Shown here: piece after piece, positions 1 through 8,458 of the stretch
Position numbering within the stretch: position 1 is the stretch's first letter
Layout: every line of letters begins with the position of its first letter
Assembly: GCA_038040445.1 (NCBI GenBank)
Contig: JBBPIG010000009.1
Span: 1 to 64,000, forward strand
Length of the DNA: 64,000 nucleotides
Source: Acidobacteriota bacterium
GTDB lineage: Bacteria > Acidobacteriota > Blastocatellia > UBA7656
Reading direction: 5' to 3'
Notes under the pieces: generated by a model
Told to the model about the DNA's origin: nothing
The model's input: only the letters and a program-made list of their open reading frames with translations
Databases searched by the model: none
Program-made: the position numbers and the translations under genes

Positions 1-2
1 TT

Positions 3-1178
3 GAGTACGATGGTGAGAACCGCCAAACGAAATTCAATAGCACGGTTGGGCAGTACTTCTATGATGGCGACGGGCGTCGGGTGAAAAAGATCGACGGGTC
101 TGGAACGACTGTGTTCGTGTACAATGTCGGAGGTCAGTTGATAGCTGAATATCACAACGACCCGGTGCCTGCACCTCCGGGTGGAGGCGGCACGAGCTAT
201 TTGACAAGCGATCATCTCGGAAGCACTAGAGTAGTGACGAAGTCCGATGGGAGCGTGAAGGCGCGTTATGATTATCTGCCCTTTGGTGAGGAATTGGGCG
301 CGACGATCGGCGGTCGGACGGTTGGGACCGGCTACGGAGCTGCTGATGGCACGAAACAGAAGTTCACCCAAAAAGAAAGAGACAGTGAATCGGGCCTCGA
401 CTACTTCCTTGCGAGGTACTACTCGTCGGCGCAGGGAAGATTCACAAGCGTCGATCCCCTTATGGCGAGTGCTAGTGTCACCGCGCCGCAAAGCTGGAAC
501 CGATATGCTTACGCGTTTAATAATCCTCTAAGGTTCATTGATCCGGATGGCCAAGAGGTAAAGGTGTTAGATGAAAAGGCGTTGGAGTACATCAGGAGCA
601 CATTGCCAAAAGCGGTAAGGGATCGAGTGAAGCTCGACAAGAACGGAATGATCGATAGAAAGGCCCTGAATGGAATCAAGAGCAAGGACAAAAACGTTCT
701 CGATTTGAAGGCGTTGGCTAACTCATCTAGCGTCATCGAGGCCGCGACCGGGAAGGGCGTTTCTGGCCAGCCTGAGTTCTCATACACGTCAGTCGAGCAA
801 GTAAGAAAAGAGGTAATTGACGCGCTCGTCAAGCGAGGTGAGGACCCGAAAGACGCAGCTGAAGTAGCAAAGGAAGTCAGTCTGCCGACCGAGTTCCTTG
901 GGCGCACTCAGACTGCGAATGAGAGTGGATCGGGAAATCCGCGGGTCGTAGTCTCGGACGGTACTGGAGCGGCGGCTACCGCCCCGATGCAGGAACTCGT
1001 TGTCACTATGGCACACGAGCTTTACGGACACGGGTTGCCTTTGACTAAAGGGAAACCTTGGGGGCACGACAATGGTGGTCCTGTGGACGTGAACATCAGA
1101 CGAATTGAGCAGCAAACAAAGCGCAACTTTCCAGGACCGCAGGCCACGCCACAAAGTCCTCGGCCTAAGAAACCCTGA
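3..1178 (+). CDS. Rhs/YD-repeat protein, C-terminal part with metallopeptidase-like toxin tip (5' end outside window)
   Basis: The reading frame is open from the window edge, so the gene starts upstream. The first residues show YD repeats (EYDGENRQTKFN, YDGDGRRVKK). The Rhs-associated core follows, with DHLGSTRVV, GLDYFLARYYSSAQGRF and a final NPLRFIDPDGQ, about residues 150-160 counted from the internal Met at 81. Beyond that junction the sequence is unlike a core and should be the variable toxin tip. It carries MAHELYGHG, an HExxxH-type motif, followed by a conserved-looking GKPWGHDNGG stretch, which suggests a zinc peptidase-like toxin. Rhs proteins are large surface or secreted filaments whose tip is delivered into rivals. 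The next gene (1232-1717) lies where an immunity gene is expected. The Rhs call is firm; the peptidase activity is inference. Confidence 0.9.
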   Translation, partial: EYDGENRQTKFNSTVGQYFYDGDGRRVKKIDGSGTTVFVYNVGGQLIAEYHNDPVPAPPGGGGTSYLTSDHLGSTRVVTKSDGSVKARYDYLPFGEELGATIGGRTVGTGYGAADGTKQKFTQKERDSESGLDYFLARYYSSAQGRFTSVDPLMASASVTAPQSWNRYAYAFNNPLRFIDPDGQEVKVLDEKALEYIRSTLPKAVRDRVKLDKNGMIDRKALNGIKSKDKNVLDLKALANSSSVIEAATGKGVSGQPEFSYTSVEQVRKEVIDALVKRGEDPKDAAEVAKEVSLPTEFLGRTQTANESGSGNPRVVVSDGTGAAATAPMQELVVTMAHELYGHGLPLTKGKPWGHDNGGPVDVNIRRIEQQTKRNFPGPQATPQSPRPKKP

Positions 1179-1231
1179 GACAGCGAGTTTCTAAGTCAGA
1201 GTCTTTAACGCAGCCTACCAAGGAGAAACGT

Positions 1232-1717
1232 ATGTTTATACTCCCGATGTTGTTAGTTATTTATGGGATCTTCCTTGACAATCCAGCGACAGAGAAAGTC
1301 GCAATAGAGCTTAGTTTCTGCAACTTCGAGCTTCCCGACTCTGTGAAGATTAGCAATGCCAGCTTTGATGTCATTTACTCCTTTGAGATCGGTGATGACG
1401 GACGCCCTGCTAGAATTGCCAAAGTGTTGGATGATTACGTAGGTAAAGAACGGGTTTCTAGTTGTCTGGCAGACTGGCGCTTTCAAGGTGTACAAAGAGG
1501 CCTACGAATGATCGCGCTCTTTCGCTGGCAACACGGAGAGGGATGGGTGCACGCCAGTGCATCTGGCCCGGGGTTGTCTCAACGAGTGAAGATCACAGGA
1601 GAGCGCTGTCCTTATCAACGTCCGCAATCACGAGACCTTAAACGGACCACGATTACTCACCGAAGGAAAGCCGCAAGACGGCAGGCACTTGAGCGCGCGT
1701 TCTCTCCCCTTGTGTAA
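1232..1717 (+). CDS. Hypothetical exported protein downstream of Rhs, immunity candidate
   Basis: A 161-residue protein starting at an ATG preceded by AAGGAG at a normal distance. The N-terminus (MFILPMLLVIYGIFL) looks like a signal peptide or membrane anchor. The central part, FEIGDDGRPARIAKV followed by VSSCLADWRFQG, has the rhythm of a TonB C-terminal-like fold (strand, DG turn, helix, WRF), but this is a weak resemblance. The last 40 residues are basic and may be disordered. It sits 53 bp after the Rhs gene on the same strand, the usual place for a cognate immunity protein. If the Rhs tip is a peptidase acting in the periplasm, an exported immunity protein would make sense. I do not recognise the family. 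Confidence 0.6.
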   Translation: MFILPMLLVIYGIFLDNPATEKVAIELSFCNFELPDSVKISNASFDVIYSFEIGDDGRPARIAKVLDDYVGKERVSSCLADWRFQGVQRGLRMIALFRWQHGEGWVHASASGPGLSQRVKITGERCPYQRPQSRDLKRTTITHRRKAARRQALERAFSPLV

Positions 1718-1757
1718 ATCACAAAAAGATATCAGTGCCATCCCCCTGTGGGGCGTC

Positions 1758-1830
1758 GGCGCAAGGGGGGATGAACCGCAGCGCGCGGCGGCGGTGTCGT
1801 TTCCGCCGCAAGCGCGAGGAAGATATTGGA
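1758..1830. repeat. Repeat A, copy 1 (hairpin-forming, non-coding)
   Basis: About 70 bp that recur at 4260-4333 with a handful of differences. Both copies hold GCGGCGG, an 8-base loop and CCGCCGC, a 7 bp GC stem, followed by AAGCGCGAGGAAGATAT. The copies lie near the outer limits of the orphan Rhs-cassette region. No gene is visible in either. Confidence 0.75.
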
Positions 1831-1944
1831 GGACCTCAAGCGCGTAATCGAGCACGGCACCTCGGAGCTTTCGTCCGAGAGTTGAATAGTGAGCATTGAC
1901 CTTGGAGCATCGGCGATGCGGGCTTGATCGCGGCACTCATCCGG

Positions 1945-2160
1945 CATATGCTGAGCGTGAGTTGCTTCTCTCTTTAGCCGCTTCTTAGTTGCGTTTTGAG
2001 AGGCCCTGATCTTTGACAACTTGCACACGCGGCGGGGGTTGGCGGGAGTCACTGCGCGTTCTTAACCCAAAAAGAAAGAGACAATGAATCGGGGCTGGAT
2101 TACTTTCTTGCTAGGTACTACTCATCGCCGCAGGGGAGATTCACATCTCCTGATGAGTTT
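1945..2160 (+). repeat. Repeat B, copy 1: non-coding lead plus Rhs core-end sequence
   Basis: This stretch aligns with 3385-3600. The first ~115 bp are non-coding (shared words include TATGCTGAGC, CCTGATCTTTGACA and TTGGCGGGAGTCACTGCGCG). The remainder encodes the Rhs core end QKERDxESGLDYFLARYYSS, which also matches the main Rhs gene at about 368-440. The shared part with the main gene begins abruptly at ACCCAAAAAGAAAGAGA, so that point looks like the recombination edge. Confidence 0.8.
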
Positions 2161-2922
2161 AACGGGGGACCCGTCGAATTCTTTGCGGCAGCCGCATCAG
2201 CTAATCCGACCTTCTATGCTGACATAGTCGACCCGCAGACTCTCAATAAGTATCAGTATTGTCTCAACAACCCGCTGAAGTACGTTGATCCTAATGGACA
2301 TCAAGAAAAGAAGAGTTTGACGGAGCAGCTGAAAAACTCCATGAGGGCCGTTGCCGAGTATTTTGGAGTATCAAGTAAGCCCGTCAAAACTGAGGATGAT
2401 GCTAATCCGAACAACCCAGAGAATAAGAATTATGGTCCCGGTGGTGTCCTGCCAAGCAGCAGCGATGTAGCTGGAAAGACCTTTGAGACATACGCAAAGG
2501 CTGTAGACAAGTACACCGACGTTCTTGAGTTTCTAGACCCTGTAGGCGGCGCCAGCTTTGTCCGAGCCTTTATGAAGGGGGATGCCGGAGGCGCGACGTT
2601 AGCAGGGGCGGGAATTGTTTTCGGTAGTAAAGCGTCTGTAGAGGCGCTCAATATTCTAAGAACGGCCGGGACTCATGAGGTTTTGGAAGTTTCGGGACGC
2701 TTCGGAATTCAGAAACTAATTCCGACCCGGCAAGAAGCTGAGAAGTTGATTGCAGCTGCAGGCGGACGTATCCAGAGGATAGAGAAGGCTCATAAAGGAG
2801 AGGGCCACGCATACGCACACATCAATTACTACCTTGGTGGCGATCCAAAAAAGACGGCAACCATTCGGGTTCAAAGCGTGGGTAAAGAATTCCACCGAAC
2901 GCCAAAAAAGATAGTCGACTAG
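2068..2922 (+). CDS. Orphan Rhs C-terminal cassette 2 (5'-truncated, probably silent)
   Basis: The frame encodes the end of the Rhs core (QKERDNESGLDYFLARYYSS, then NPLKYVDPNGHQ) fused to a new tip of about 210 residues. There is no start codon with a ribosome site; the frame is open from 2017 and the first plausible initiator, TTG at 2317, has no Shine-Dalgarno. It is best read as a displaced tip that could be swapped into the full gene upstream by recombination over the shared core. The tip has a glycine-rich hydrophobic middle (GGATLAGAGIVFGS) and a C-terminal HAYAHINYYLGG segment that could hold catalytic histidines of a small nuclease-type toxin. The toxin activity is not recognised. The next gene, 2973-3362, is its likely immunity partner. 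Confidence 0.75.
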   Translation, partial: QKERDNESGLDYFLARYYSSPQGRFTSPDEFNGGPVEFFAAAASANPTFYADIVDPQTLNKYQYCLNNPLKYVDPNGHQEKKSLTEQLKNSMRAVAEYFGVSSKPVKTEDDANPNNPENKNYGPGGVLPSSSDVAGKTFETYAKAVDKYTDVLEFLDPVGGASFVRAFMKGDAGGATLAGAGIVFGSKASVEALNILRTAGTHEVLEVSGRFGIQKLIPTRQEAEKLIAAAGGRIQRIEKAHKGEGHAYAHINYYLGGDPKKTATIRVQSVGKEFHRTPKKIVD

Positions 2923-2972
2923 AGTAGCCTCGAAGTTGCCCAAGGTCAGTGCGGTCGACCGGGGGATATAAA

Positions 2973-3362
2973 ATGAACTACCGAGTCCCGACCAAGGAAT
3001 TCATCCGAGCGTGGTACGAATGGCAACATACGCCGGAGCCTGTTTCCAATTTTAGGCGTCGTCGCGCAGCCGCACCCACGTACCAGATTGAGTGTGACTT
3101 GGACCATCTGGCAAGCAGCATATACTCACTTGGTAGTGGGGTGATTGGCCGGGCAAGTTGGGATCCTGCCGAGCTTGCTTCTGAGCAAATCCTTGAACTC
3201 GAGAGGATAGGTTCTGAACTAGAAGGTTGCGCAATATCGGATACCGACAGGGACCAGTTCACGAATTATCTGTCGGTTACAATCGCTCTGCTCGAAGAGT
3301 TGATGAAGCTTGGCGGAGGAGACGAAAAGGTTCCCAGCCACCCGACCGAAGGAACAGGATAG
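2973..3362 (+). CDS. Hypothetical protein, candidate immunity partner of Rhs cassette 2
   Basis: A 129-residue soluble, acidic, mostly helical protein. I chose the ATG at 2973 (MNYRVPTKEF) because GGGGGAT lies just upstream; a GTG at 2949 in the same frame has no such signal. It begins 50 bp after cassette 2 and is followed by the second copy of repeat B, so toxin tip and this gene appear to travel as one unit. No family was recognised. The immunity role rests on position only. Confidence 0.65.
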   Translation: MNYRVPTKEFIRAWYEWQHTPEPVSNFRRRRAAAPTYQIECDLDHLASSIYSLGSGVIGRASWDPAELASEQILELERIGSELEGCAISDTDRDQFTNYLSVTIALLEELMKLGGGDEKVPSHPTEGTG

Positions 3363-3384
3363 CTAGCCCGATCCGGTTGAACTT

Positions 3385-3600
3385 CCTATGCTGAGCAACT
3401 TGGTCGCTTCTCGCTTTAACCGCCTTTTGGTAGTTGCTTTTTGGGCGACCCTGATCTTTGACAGCTTGCACAACCAGCCGGGGTTGGCGGGAGTCACTGC
3501 GCGTTCTTAACCCAAAAAGAAAGAGATAGTGAATCGGGGCTGGATTACTTCCTCGCGAGGTACTACTCATCGGCTCAAGGGAGGTTCAATAGTCCTGATG
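3385..3600 (+). repeat. Repeat B, copy 2
   Basis: Second copy of the ~215 bp unit described at 1945-2160. The match is strongest from TTGGCGGGAGTCACTGCGCG through the Rhs core-end coding part and falls off once the variable tip begins. Its presence in front of cassette 3 shows the same junction was used twice. Confidence 0.8.
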
Positions 3601-3986
3601 AACCACTCGTCGGCCAAGACGAGGAAGATCCCCAGACCTGGAATCTGTATGCCTACACATCAAACAATCCAATAAACCGGGATGATCCAGATGGCCTGTG
3701 GGAAGTTGTCTGGGGTCTTCATAATCTCTTGCCGGACAGCGGAGAATCAGAGCTAAGGAGTGTTGCCGAAAGAGAGATAAGGGAACTCTTGGCGAAAGGC
3801 CGGGTATCTCTGTTTCGACGTAACGGAGTCGAAGGCGAAGAAAGACCGCTTCCGCCGGATGAGGTAGCGTCTGCACTCTCGGACCAGAAAAACTGGGAAG
3901 AACCGAAGGCTAATTCGATGCAAATTCTCATAGGCGCTACGGAAGAAGGAGAACGTGTTTACTACTCGTTGGAGACGGGACCATAA
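3513..3986 (+). CDS. Orphan Rhs C-terminal cassette 3 (5'-truncated, probably silent)
   Basis: The frame encodes QKERDSESGLDYFLARYYSS, then QTWNLYAYTSNNPINRDDPDG, the standard Rhs core end, followed by a short tip of about 100 residues ending in ILIGATEEGERVYYSLETGP. There is no proper start codon; the first ATG in frame (3729) is inside the tip and lacks a ribosome site. The tip is short for an Rhs toxin and may be truncated or an inactive remnant. No partner gene follows: the next 145 bp hold no convincing reading frame, and then a MITE-like element begins. Confidence 0.7.
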   Translation, partial: QKERDSESGLDYFLARYYSSAQGRFNSPDEPLVGQDEEDPQTWNLYAYTSNNPINRDDPDGLWEVVWGLHNLLPDSGESELRSVAEREIRELLAKGRVSLFRRNGVEGEERPLPPDEVASALSDQKNWEEPKANSMQILIGATEEGERVYYSLETGP

Positions 3987-4259
3987 TGTAATCTACTGTC
4001 GCAGAGGAACCCCAGGGAGCCGACCCGCAAATTACGCCTACAGAGTTCAATCCGTGTGATCGTCTGGCTCTTGAGCATCCGTGCTGGCTGTTTATGATTG
4101 GCCATCGGAGGCGTCAAGGGTAAAGAGAGATCGGAAGGTCATCCGATAACCGTGGCTTATAACTCCGAAGACAACCGAGCGCGCCACTAGAAAGTAGTGT
4201 CACGCCGGTTGCGTCGTCGTCATACTACGCCAGACCCTTCGAGACGCAGCGACCAGAAT

Positions 4260-4333
4260 GGCGCAAGGGGGGAGCCAACCGGAGCGCGCGGCGGCGGTGT
4301 AGTTTCCGCCGCAAGCGCGAGGAAGATATCGGG
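4260..4333. repeat. Repeat A, copy 2
   Basis: Near-identical to 1758-1830, including the GCGGCGG/CCGCCGC stem and GAGGAAGATATC. It sits inside the MITE-like element, while copy 1 lacks the flanking inverted repeats. Confidence 0.75.
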
Positions 4334-4338
4334 GCGTA

Positions 4339-4432
4339 CGATAACGCGTATTGTGTTGTCGTGCAGCGCAAGTGCCACTGGCTTTTTTTAGTGGCACGCG
4401 CGCTGCGTCGACGAACATAATGCCGCGTTATC
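4339..4432. repeat. Long bulged hairpin, ~94 nt
   Basis: Outer arms CGATAACGCG (4339-4348) and CGCGTTATCG (4423-4432) pair perfectly. GCAGCGC (4363-4369) pairs with GCGCTGC (4400-4406), and GTGCCACT (4372-4379) with AGTGGCAC (4390-4397). The inter-arm segments are partly complementary. Together they make one long stem with bulges and a T-rich loop. It forms the right end of the element at 4132-4446. Confidence 0.75.
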
Positions 4433-4541
4433 GGATGACCCTTCCGGTTAGACAAACTCTCTCGCCACGAGGGGACTTCGGACTACGACGCGCGGTTCTA
4501 ATCGATTGAAGGGGAGGTGGTCAGGATCGCCCTTACATTGA

Positions 4542-7500
4542 TCATCGCGCGGCACCGCTGGCCCGCTGAACTACAAGCTCGACGTTGCAGTCGGCTATGA
4601 TTTCTTTTATCGAATTGGTTAGAGCGGCTGTGACCTTAACCCGAACATGTTGATTCGGCTGTACGCGAGCGATGCTGCCGTCGGCAAGTTTCACTTCAAA
4701 GATGATTCCGCATTCACCGCGGTTGTTGTCGAGCAACCAATGCAGGCGCTCCAATCTTTTTTCATCGACCGAATCGACATCGAAGTGCAGCACCACAGTT
4801 CGCGCGGCTCGCTCGCGAATGTTCTCGAGCGGTTGGACCTCATCGGCGATAATGGTAATCGAGCCGCCGTCATCTATCTCGAGCCGGCCGCGCACCAGCA
4901 CAGGGGTGTCACTCTGCATCACGCCGTTCGCCTTGCTGAACACGTCGGGCCATGCGACGACCTTGACCGATCCGAATTGATCTTCGAGTTGAAACAAACC
5001 GAAGCGGTCTCCCTTCTTCGTCGTGCGCACGTTGAGGTCCATCACCACGCCGCCGAGCGTCACCACGGAACCATGACTGAGACCGGACAACCGATCGACG
5101 TCCGCATCGGCGAAATCCTTGAGCGCTGCTTCGTAGTTGGACAGCGGGTGACCGGAAATGTAAAAGCCGAGTGTTTCCTTCTCGCCTTTTAGGAGTTCGT
5201 GATGCTGCCACTCCGGAACATCGGGGAGCGGGGGCTCAACGGCCGGCATCGAGGCGCCGAGCGCGCCAAACAGATCGGTCTGCCCGCTTGCACGCGAGCG
5301 TTGAACGCGCTGGCCGCTTTCAATAGCCGAGTCACTCGCTGCGAACAACCGCGCGCGGCTCTGTTGTACCGAATCAAACGCGCCGGCGCGAATCAGGCCC
5401 TCGAGCACTCGTTTGTTGACGGCTCGGGAGTCGACGCGTTCGGTGAAGTCGAAGCTCGACGAGAAAGGCCCGCCGGCATTGCGGGCATCGACAATCGAAG
5501 AGACTGCCGACTGACCTATACCTTTGATCGCGGCAAGCCCGAATCGAATCGAGTTACCGGCGGCGGTGAAATTGTCGAGGCTCGCGTTCACATCCGGCGG
5601 GAGAATCTGGATGCCTTGTGACCGCGCTTCGTTGATGTACCTTACGACCTTGGCGGTGTTGTTCAATTCGTTCGAAAGCACCGCCGCCCAGAAGTGCGTC
5701 GGATAGTGCGCTTTCAGATATGCGGTCTGATAAGCAAGGTACCCGTATGAAAATGAATGCGCGCGGTTGAAAGCGTAGTCGGCGAATCCTTCAAAGCTTT
5801 GCCACAATTTTTCAAGCCTGCCTGCGTTGTGACCGCGCTCTATCGCTTGCCTCAGAAACTTTTCCTTGTGCTTGTCGAGTTCCTCACGCTTCTTCTTGCC
5901 CATCGCGCGGCGTACAAGGTCCGCTTCGCCTAACGAGTAGCCTGCGAGCTTTTGGAATACTGCCATTAGCTGTTCTTGATACACGCAAATCCCAAGCGTG
6001 TTGCCCATGATCTCTTTTAGCTCGGGGAAGTCGTAGCGCACCTGGCGGCGCCCGTGTCTGCGCTCGATGTAATCGTCCACCCAACCGCTGTCGATCGGTC
6101 CGGGCCGGAAAAGCGCGTTGAGCGCGGACAGGTCTTCAAGCCCCTCAGGTTTGAGTCTGCGGCAGAGGTCTTTCATGCCGCCGGATTCAAACTGAAAGAT
6201 CGCTTCGGTCTTGCCTTCGGCGAACAGTTGCAGGGCGCCGCGATCATCGAGCGGGATCTTTGTGAGATCAACCGTCGTGCCCGTTTCGCGCGCGATCGAT
6301 TTCAGGCAGTCGTCGATGATCGTCAACGTAGTCAGCGCCAGGAAATCCATCTTCAGCATCCCGGTCTTCTCGAGATCGTTCATCGGAAACTGGGTCGTTA
6401 TTTCATCGCGCGCCGTCTTCGAGATTGGCACAAGCTCGTATAGCGGCTTTGGCGAGATCACCACGCCTGCTGCGTGAACCGAAGCGTGACGCGAGCAGCC
6501 TTCGAGCCGTTGGGCTATCTCGATGACTTCGCGCACTCGCTCGTCGGTGTCTATGGCTTTCCTAAGATCGGGGTTCTGTTTGATTGCGTCTTCGATCGAA
6601 ACGTTGCGCCCGCGCACCGGCGGTGGAATCATCTTGGCTATCTTGTCTACCTCGGAGTAGGGCATCTCGAGCGCGCGGCCGACGTCTTTGATGACCGCCT
6701 TCGAAGCCAGGGTGCCGAATGTGCTAATCTGCGAGACGTGATCGCGGCCGTAATAGTCGGCTACGTAATCGATCACCTTCTGACGGCCGCGCACGCAGAA
6801 GTCGATGTCGATGTCGGGCATCGACACGCGCTCCGGGTTCAGGAACCGCTCAAAGAGGAGGTCGTACTGAAGCGGGTCAAGATCGGTGATCCTCAGGCAA
6901 TAAGCCACAAGCGAGCCGGCCGCCGAGCCTCGCCCCGGCCCGACCGGGATTTTGTTCTGTCGCGCATAGGCGATGAAGTCCCAAACGATCAGGAAGTAGC
7001 CTGCGTAGCCCATCTTCATTACCACGGCGATCTCTTGTTCGAGCCGCGCGCGGTAGTCATCGAGACCGCATTTGCGGTCGGGCCGGTCCTTGAGATCAGC
7101 CCATCTTTCTTCAAGCCCGGCCCGCGCGCGCTTGGTGAAGTAGCTGTCGGCGGTTTCGCCCTCCGGCACCCGGTACACGGGCAAATGGTTCTGGTCCTTT
7201 GGCAGCTCGAGCTCGCACATCTCGGCGATGGCGACAGTGTTCAAAAGCGCTTCCGGCAGATCACCACCGAAGATTCCCCACATCTCCGCAGCCGATCTGA
7301 CGTAGAACTCGCCTTCCTTGTACTTGAGCCCGCGCTTCTCGTTCACCGTCTTGCCGGCGCCGATGCACACAAGGATGTCGTGCGCGCGCCAGTCGTCCTG
7401 CATCAGGTAATGACAATCGTTCGTCGCGGCCAGCGGTATCCCCGTCTTCTTCGACAGCGCGATCATCCCCGGAATGACTGTCTGTACCTCTTGTTCGAGG

Positions 7501-8045
7501 CCGTGGTTTTGAACTTCGAGGTAATAGTTGCCTTTGCCCAGAATGTCTTCGAACTCTTTGGCCTGGCGGGCGGCTTCATCGAACTTGTCGGAGAGAAGGA
7601 GCGATGACGGCACACCCGAAAGACAGGCAGAGAGGGCGACAATCCCCTCGCTGTGCGCGGCCAGCAGTTCTTTGTCGATGCGCGGTTTGTAGTAGTAGCC
7701 CTGGGTGAATGAGAAGGACGACAGCTTCGCGAGATTGTGATAGCCCTGCAGATTCTTGGCGAGCAAAATGATGTGGTTCGTGCCCTTCTCCCCGGATGCG
7801 TCGCCGCGATCAGTGTGCTTGCCCTTGGCGATGTAGGCTTCCATGCCGATGATGGGCTTGATGCCCGATGACTTCATCTGATTGTAGAAGGAGATCGCGC
7901 CGTACAGGTTTCCGTGATCGGTGACGGCTACGGCGCGCGCGCCAAGTTCCTGGGCGCGCTGAGCGAGTGGCTTGATTTTGATTGCCCCGTCCAAGAGACT
8001 AAAATCAGTGTGCAGATGAAGGTGTACAAAGTCTTTTTCGTTCAT
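4542..8045 (-). CDS. dnaE: DNA polymerase III subunit alpha
   Basis: This is the replicative polymerase catalytic subunit, 1167 residues from the chosen start, the usual DnaE1 length. The N-terminal PHP domain begins at once with HLHLHTDFSLLDGA (residues 8-21) and VTDHGNLYG. The polymerase core shows GRGSAAGSLV (371-380) and PDIDIDF (410-416), whose aspartates bind the catalytic metals. A C-terminal OB-fold (TLGGVVMDLNVRTTKKGDRF) precedes a tau-binding-like tail. I chose the ATG giving MNEKDFVHLHLHTDF because the family starts there; an in-frame ATG 51 bp upstream would add an unlikely 17-residue leader. It is transcribed alone, divergent from the beta-propeller gene at 8459. A large open frame on the opposite strand is an antisense shadow. 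Confidence 0.97.
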   Translation of the reverse strand: MNEKDFVHLHLHTDFSLLDGAIKIKPLAQRAQELGARAVAVTDHGNLYGAISFYNQMKSSGIKPIIGMEAYIAKGKHTDRGDASGEKGTNHIILLAKNLQGYHNLAKLSSFSFTQGYYYKPRIDKELLAAHSEGIVALSACLSGVPSSLLLSDKFDEAARQAKEFEDILGKGNYYLEVQNHGLEQEVQTVIPGMIALSKKTGIPLAATNDCHYLMQDDWRAHDILVCIGAGKTVNEKRGLKYKEGEFYVRSAAEMWGIFGGDLPEALLNTVAIAEMCELELPKDQNHLPVYRVPEGETADSYFTKRARAGLEERWADLKDRPDRKCGLDDYRARLEQEIAVVMKMGYAGYFLIVWDFIAYARQNKIPVGPGRGSAAGSLVAYCLRITDLDPLQYDLLFERFLNPERVSMPDIDIDFCVRGRQKVIDYVADYYGRDHVSQISTFGTLASKAVIKDVGRALEMPYSEVDKIAKMIPPPVRGRNVSIEDAIKQNPDLRKAIDTDERVREVIEIAQRLEGCSRHASVHAAGVVISPKPLYELVPISKTARDEITTQFPMNDLEKTGMLKMDFLALTTLTIIDDCLKSIARETGTTVDLTKIPLDDRGALQLFAEGKTEAIFQFESGGMKDLCRRLKPEGLEDLSALNALFRPGPIDSGWVDDYIERRHGRRQVRYDFPELKEIMGNTLGICVYQEQLMAVFQKLAGYSLGEADLVRRAMGKKKREELDKHKEKFLRQAIERGHNAGRLEKLWQSFEGFADYAFNRAHSFSYGYLAYQTAYLKAHYPTHFWAAVLSNELNNTAKVVRYINEARSQGIQILPPDVNASLDNFTAAGNSIRFGLAAIKGIGQSAVSSIVDARNAGGPFSSSFDFTERVDSRAVNKRVLEGLIRAGAFDSVQQSRARLFAASDSAIESGQRVQRSRASGQTDLFGALGASMPAVEPPLPDVPEWQHHELLKGEKETLGFYISGHPLSNYEAALKDFADADVDRLSGLSHGSVVTLGGVVMDLNVRTTKKGDRFGLFQLEDQFGSVKVVAWPDVFSKANGVMQSDTPVLVRGRLEIDDGGSITIIADEVQPLENIRERAARTVVLHFDVDSVDEKRLERLHWLLDNNRGECGIIFEVKLADGSIARVQPNQHVRVKVTAALTNSIKEIIADCNVELVVQRASGAAR

Positions 8046-8458
8046 AGTCCCGTTTCCGGAGCCTCTGTTTTTGATAAGAGACTCAGCTATATGCACTGCC
8101 GGACCGTGGTTGTGGAAGCGTGTTCAGATGATAGCGAACTCGGCTCTACGGTTCGGGAGTCTAGCACAGTCGGCATAAGGTGTATACCGCAAGTTGTAGG
8201 GGGAAGAGAGCGACGTACAATATATTGACAAAAGTCGCTTGATCGGAAATGAATATCGAGATACGCTTTCCGTCTGTTGCTGCCGCCGTAGAGAGTACAG
8301 TCACAATCCCTTCTATGCGGCGCAGTGCCATCGTTGATGACTTCAGACACGCTTCGGGAGTATGCTATCGGGAAAGGGCTGTTTAATTGGTGGACGCGAT
8401 TGTCTCCGATTCTTTTGAATACCGATAACCGAATCGCCGGTTACAAAGGAGTGATGCG
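8046..8458. promoter_or_regulatory. Divergent intergenic region between dnaE and the beta-propeller gene
   Basis: This 413 bp contains no convincing gene. On the minus strand GTGCTAGACT at about 8167-8158 resembles an extended -10 box for dnaE, and the same word occurs before rpmB. On the plus strand TTGACA (8225-8230) is a good -35 but is followed only by a weak AATGAATAT. AAGGAG just before 8459 is the ribosome site of the next gene. Confidence 0.35.

Larger units (their letters stand above)
4132..4446. mobile_element. MITE-like element with ~35 bp imperfect terminal inverted repeats
   Basis: The left end CGGAAGGTCATCCGATAAC and the right end, whose complement reads CGGAAGGGTCATCCGATAAC, match over 19-20 bases and then continue imperfectly (CGTGGCTTATAACTCCG against GCGGCATTATGTTCG). 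The 315 bp between has no gene but contains repeat A copy 2 and a long hairpin. I found no clear target-site duplication. It could be the remnant of an insertion sequence or a non-autonomous element. The stretch 3987-4131 before it and 4447-4541 after it shows nothing I can name. Confidence 0.6.

Noticed and set aside
1861-1879. Ribozyme-like hairpin with GAAAG loop on the minus strand
   Set aside because: CTCGGA-GCTTTCG-TCCGAG is a simple 6 bp hairpin; the other conserved parts of a hammerhead are missing.
4339-4432. Integron attC site
   Set aside because: The long bulged hairpin with GTTAT and ATAAC ends recalls attC, but the end boxes do not fit RYYYAAC/GTTRRRY and no integrase or cassette array is present.
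6474-7607. Long open frame opposite dnaE
   Set aside because: It is antisense to the conserved dnaE polymerase domain, has no ribosome site and no recognisable protein motifs.
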